Source: Tenacibaculum sp. M341 (GTDB lineage Bacteria; Bacteroidota; Bacteroidia; Flavobacteriales; Flavobacteriaceae). Taken from it: a stretch of 40,093 bases of DNA. Both the position numbers and the translations under genes were made by a program. How positions within the stretch are numbered: the first letter of the stretch is position 1; each line of letters starts with the position of its first letter. This document shows positions 39,768-40,093 of the stretch, piece by piece. Under the pieces are notes generated by a model that was not told the DNA's origin, did no database searches, and saw only the letters and a list, made by a program, of their open reading frames with translations. Where the stretch lies: assembly GCF_004337695.1 (NCBI RefSeq), contig NZ_SJXJ01000029.1, positions 1-40,093 on the forward strand, read 5' to 3'.

Positions 39768-39965
39768 CATCCGCTTTCAGAAACGAAAGCACACGATCAC
39801 AGAGATTTTGGAATAACAGATAAAATGTTAACTAGTTCGATTCTAGTGTTTCTACAAGAGTAAGTTGATTGCGATTTTGGTTGAGATAGACTAAACATTA
39901 AGATTAACGAAGTTCATTGATATTATTGAAATTGACAGCGTAATTAGAGAGTAAGAAATAACCAT

Positions 39966-39980
39966 AACTTCTACGAAGTT
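39966..39980 (+). other. Small hairpin in the rRNA leader
   Basis: AACTTC (39966-39971) and GAAGTT (39975-39980) form a tight 6-bp stem 40 bases upstream of 16S. A second leader hairpin, GCTTTC/GAAAGC, lies at 39773-39790 just after P3. Either could take part in processing of the precursor. Confidence 0.4.
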
Positions 39981-40019
39981 AAATTCTTTTGAAACTATTC
40001 ATTATAATATTTAAAATTT

Positions 40020-40093
40020 ACAATGAAGAGTTTGATCCTGGCTCAGGATGAACGCTAGCGGCAGGCTTAACACATGCAAGTCGAGGGGTAACA
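40020..40093 (+). rRNA. 16S ribosomal RNA, 5' end (continues beyond the window)
   Basis: GAAGAGTTTGATCCTGGCTC at 40025-40044 is the universal 5' 16S segment. It is followed by the Bacteroidota-typical AGGATGAACGCTAGCGGCAG and the variable V1 start. Aligning with E. coli 16S places base 1 near 40020. About the first 74 bases are in the window. The rest of the operon lies to the right. Confidence 0.98.

Larger units (their letters stand above)
39573..39920 (+). promoter_or_regulatory. Three copies of an AGTTCATTGA box, one after each rRNA promoter
   Basis: AGTTCATTAACA (39573-39584) follows P1, AGTTCATTGA (39685-39694) follows P2 and AGTTCATTGA (39911-39920) follows P3. The box resembles the boxA antitermination element of bacterial rRNA leaders (TGCTCTTTAACA in E. 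coli), especially the P1 copy. This suggests every transcript acquires a Nus-factor site before reaching 16S. Confidence 0.5.

Overview
The window looks like a chromosomal segment of a marine-type member of the Flavobacteriaceae (Bacteroidota), possibly Tenacibaculum or a close relative. The evidence is low GC content, promoters of the Bacteroidota type (TAnnTTTG at -7 with TTTG at -33), gldF/gldG gliding genes, flavobacterial DUF families (DUF2911, DUF4294), and a flavobacterial 16S rRNA 5' end entering at the right edge. Most of the window is ordinary housekeeping sequence in short operons separated by clear hairpin terminators. I see no prophage, CRISPR array or tRNA. The only mobile-element trace is an apparent transposase tail at the left edge.

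Layout. 1-1050: transposase tail, a 420-base gene-poor stretch, and a small orphan membrane protein. 1048-3798: an amidase lipoprotein (-) diverging from hemF (+). 3928-6688: a sensor kinase and response regulator, followed by a secreted protein of unknown function; a duplicated GTTAAT motif with 11-bp spacing lies upstream of both the kinase and the secreted protein. 6967-9829: a lipoprotein with two RskA-like domains, an M23-type peptidase without a signal peptide, a small conserved gene and a small secreted protein. 9826-13003: a sirtuin, two perfect heptanucleotide arrays, an RNase Z-like hydrolase, and a divergent LysE/Lrp pair. 13069-14675: a DUF2911 protein and a NIP-like aquaporin. 14780-18393 (-): SAM hydroxide adenosyltransferase, an ABM protein, gldF and gldG. 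18509-23336 (+): phoH, a lipoprotein, purC with an overlapping small gene, fabV and a helical protein. 23953-25295 (-): a VOC protein and a YtxH/holin-like envelope stress operon. 25453-30116: a GH3 enzyme, an HELGH metalloprotease, a hibernation factor and acs. 30243-38799: a two-subunit molybdenum hydroxylase, pyruvate carboxylase, an alpha-oxoamine synthase and a DUF4294 protein. 38892-39112: a 21-bp minisatellite. 39500-40093: an rRNA leader with three tandem promoters and the start of 16S rRNA.

How the genes fit together. Central carbon metabolism is represented by acs, pyruvate carboxylase and fabV. The sirtuin could deacylate Acs at its conserved C-terminal lysine, which is an inference from other bacteria. 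The oxoamine synthase probably makes the long-chain base of sphingo- or sulfonolipids. The YtxH operon and the hibernation factor look like stationary-phase or stress genes and share a candidate operator. The least explained items are the two-component system with its secreted partner, the repeat arrays, and the modular rRNA leader.
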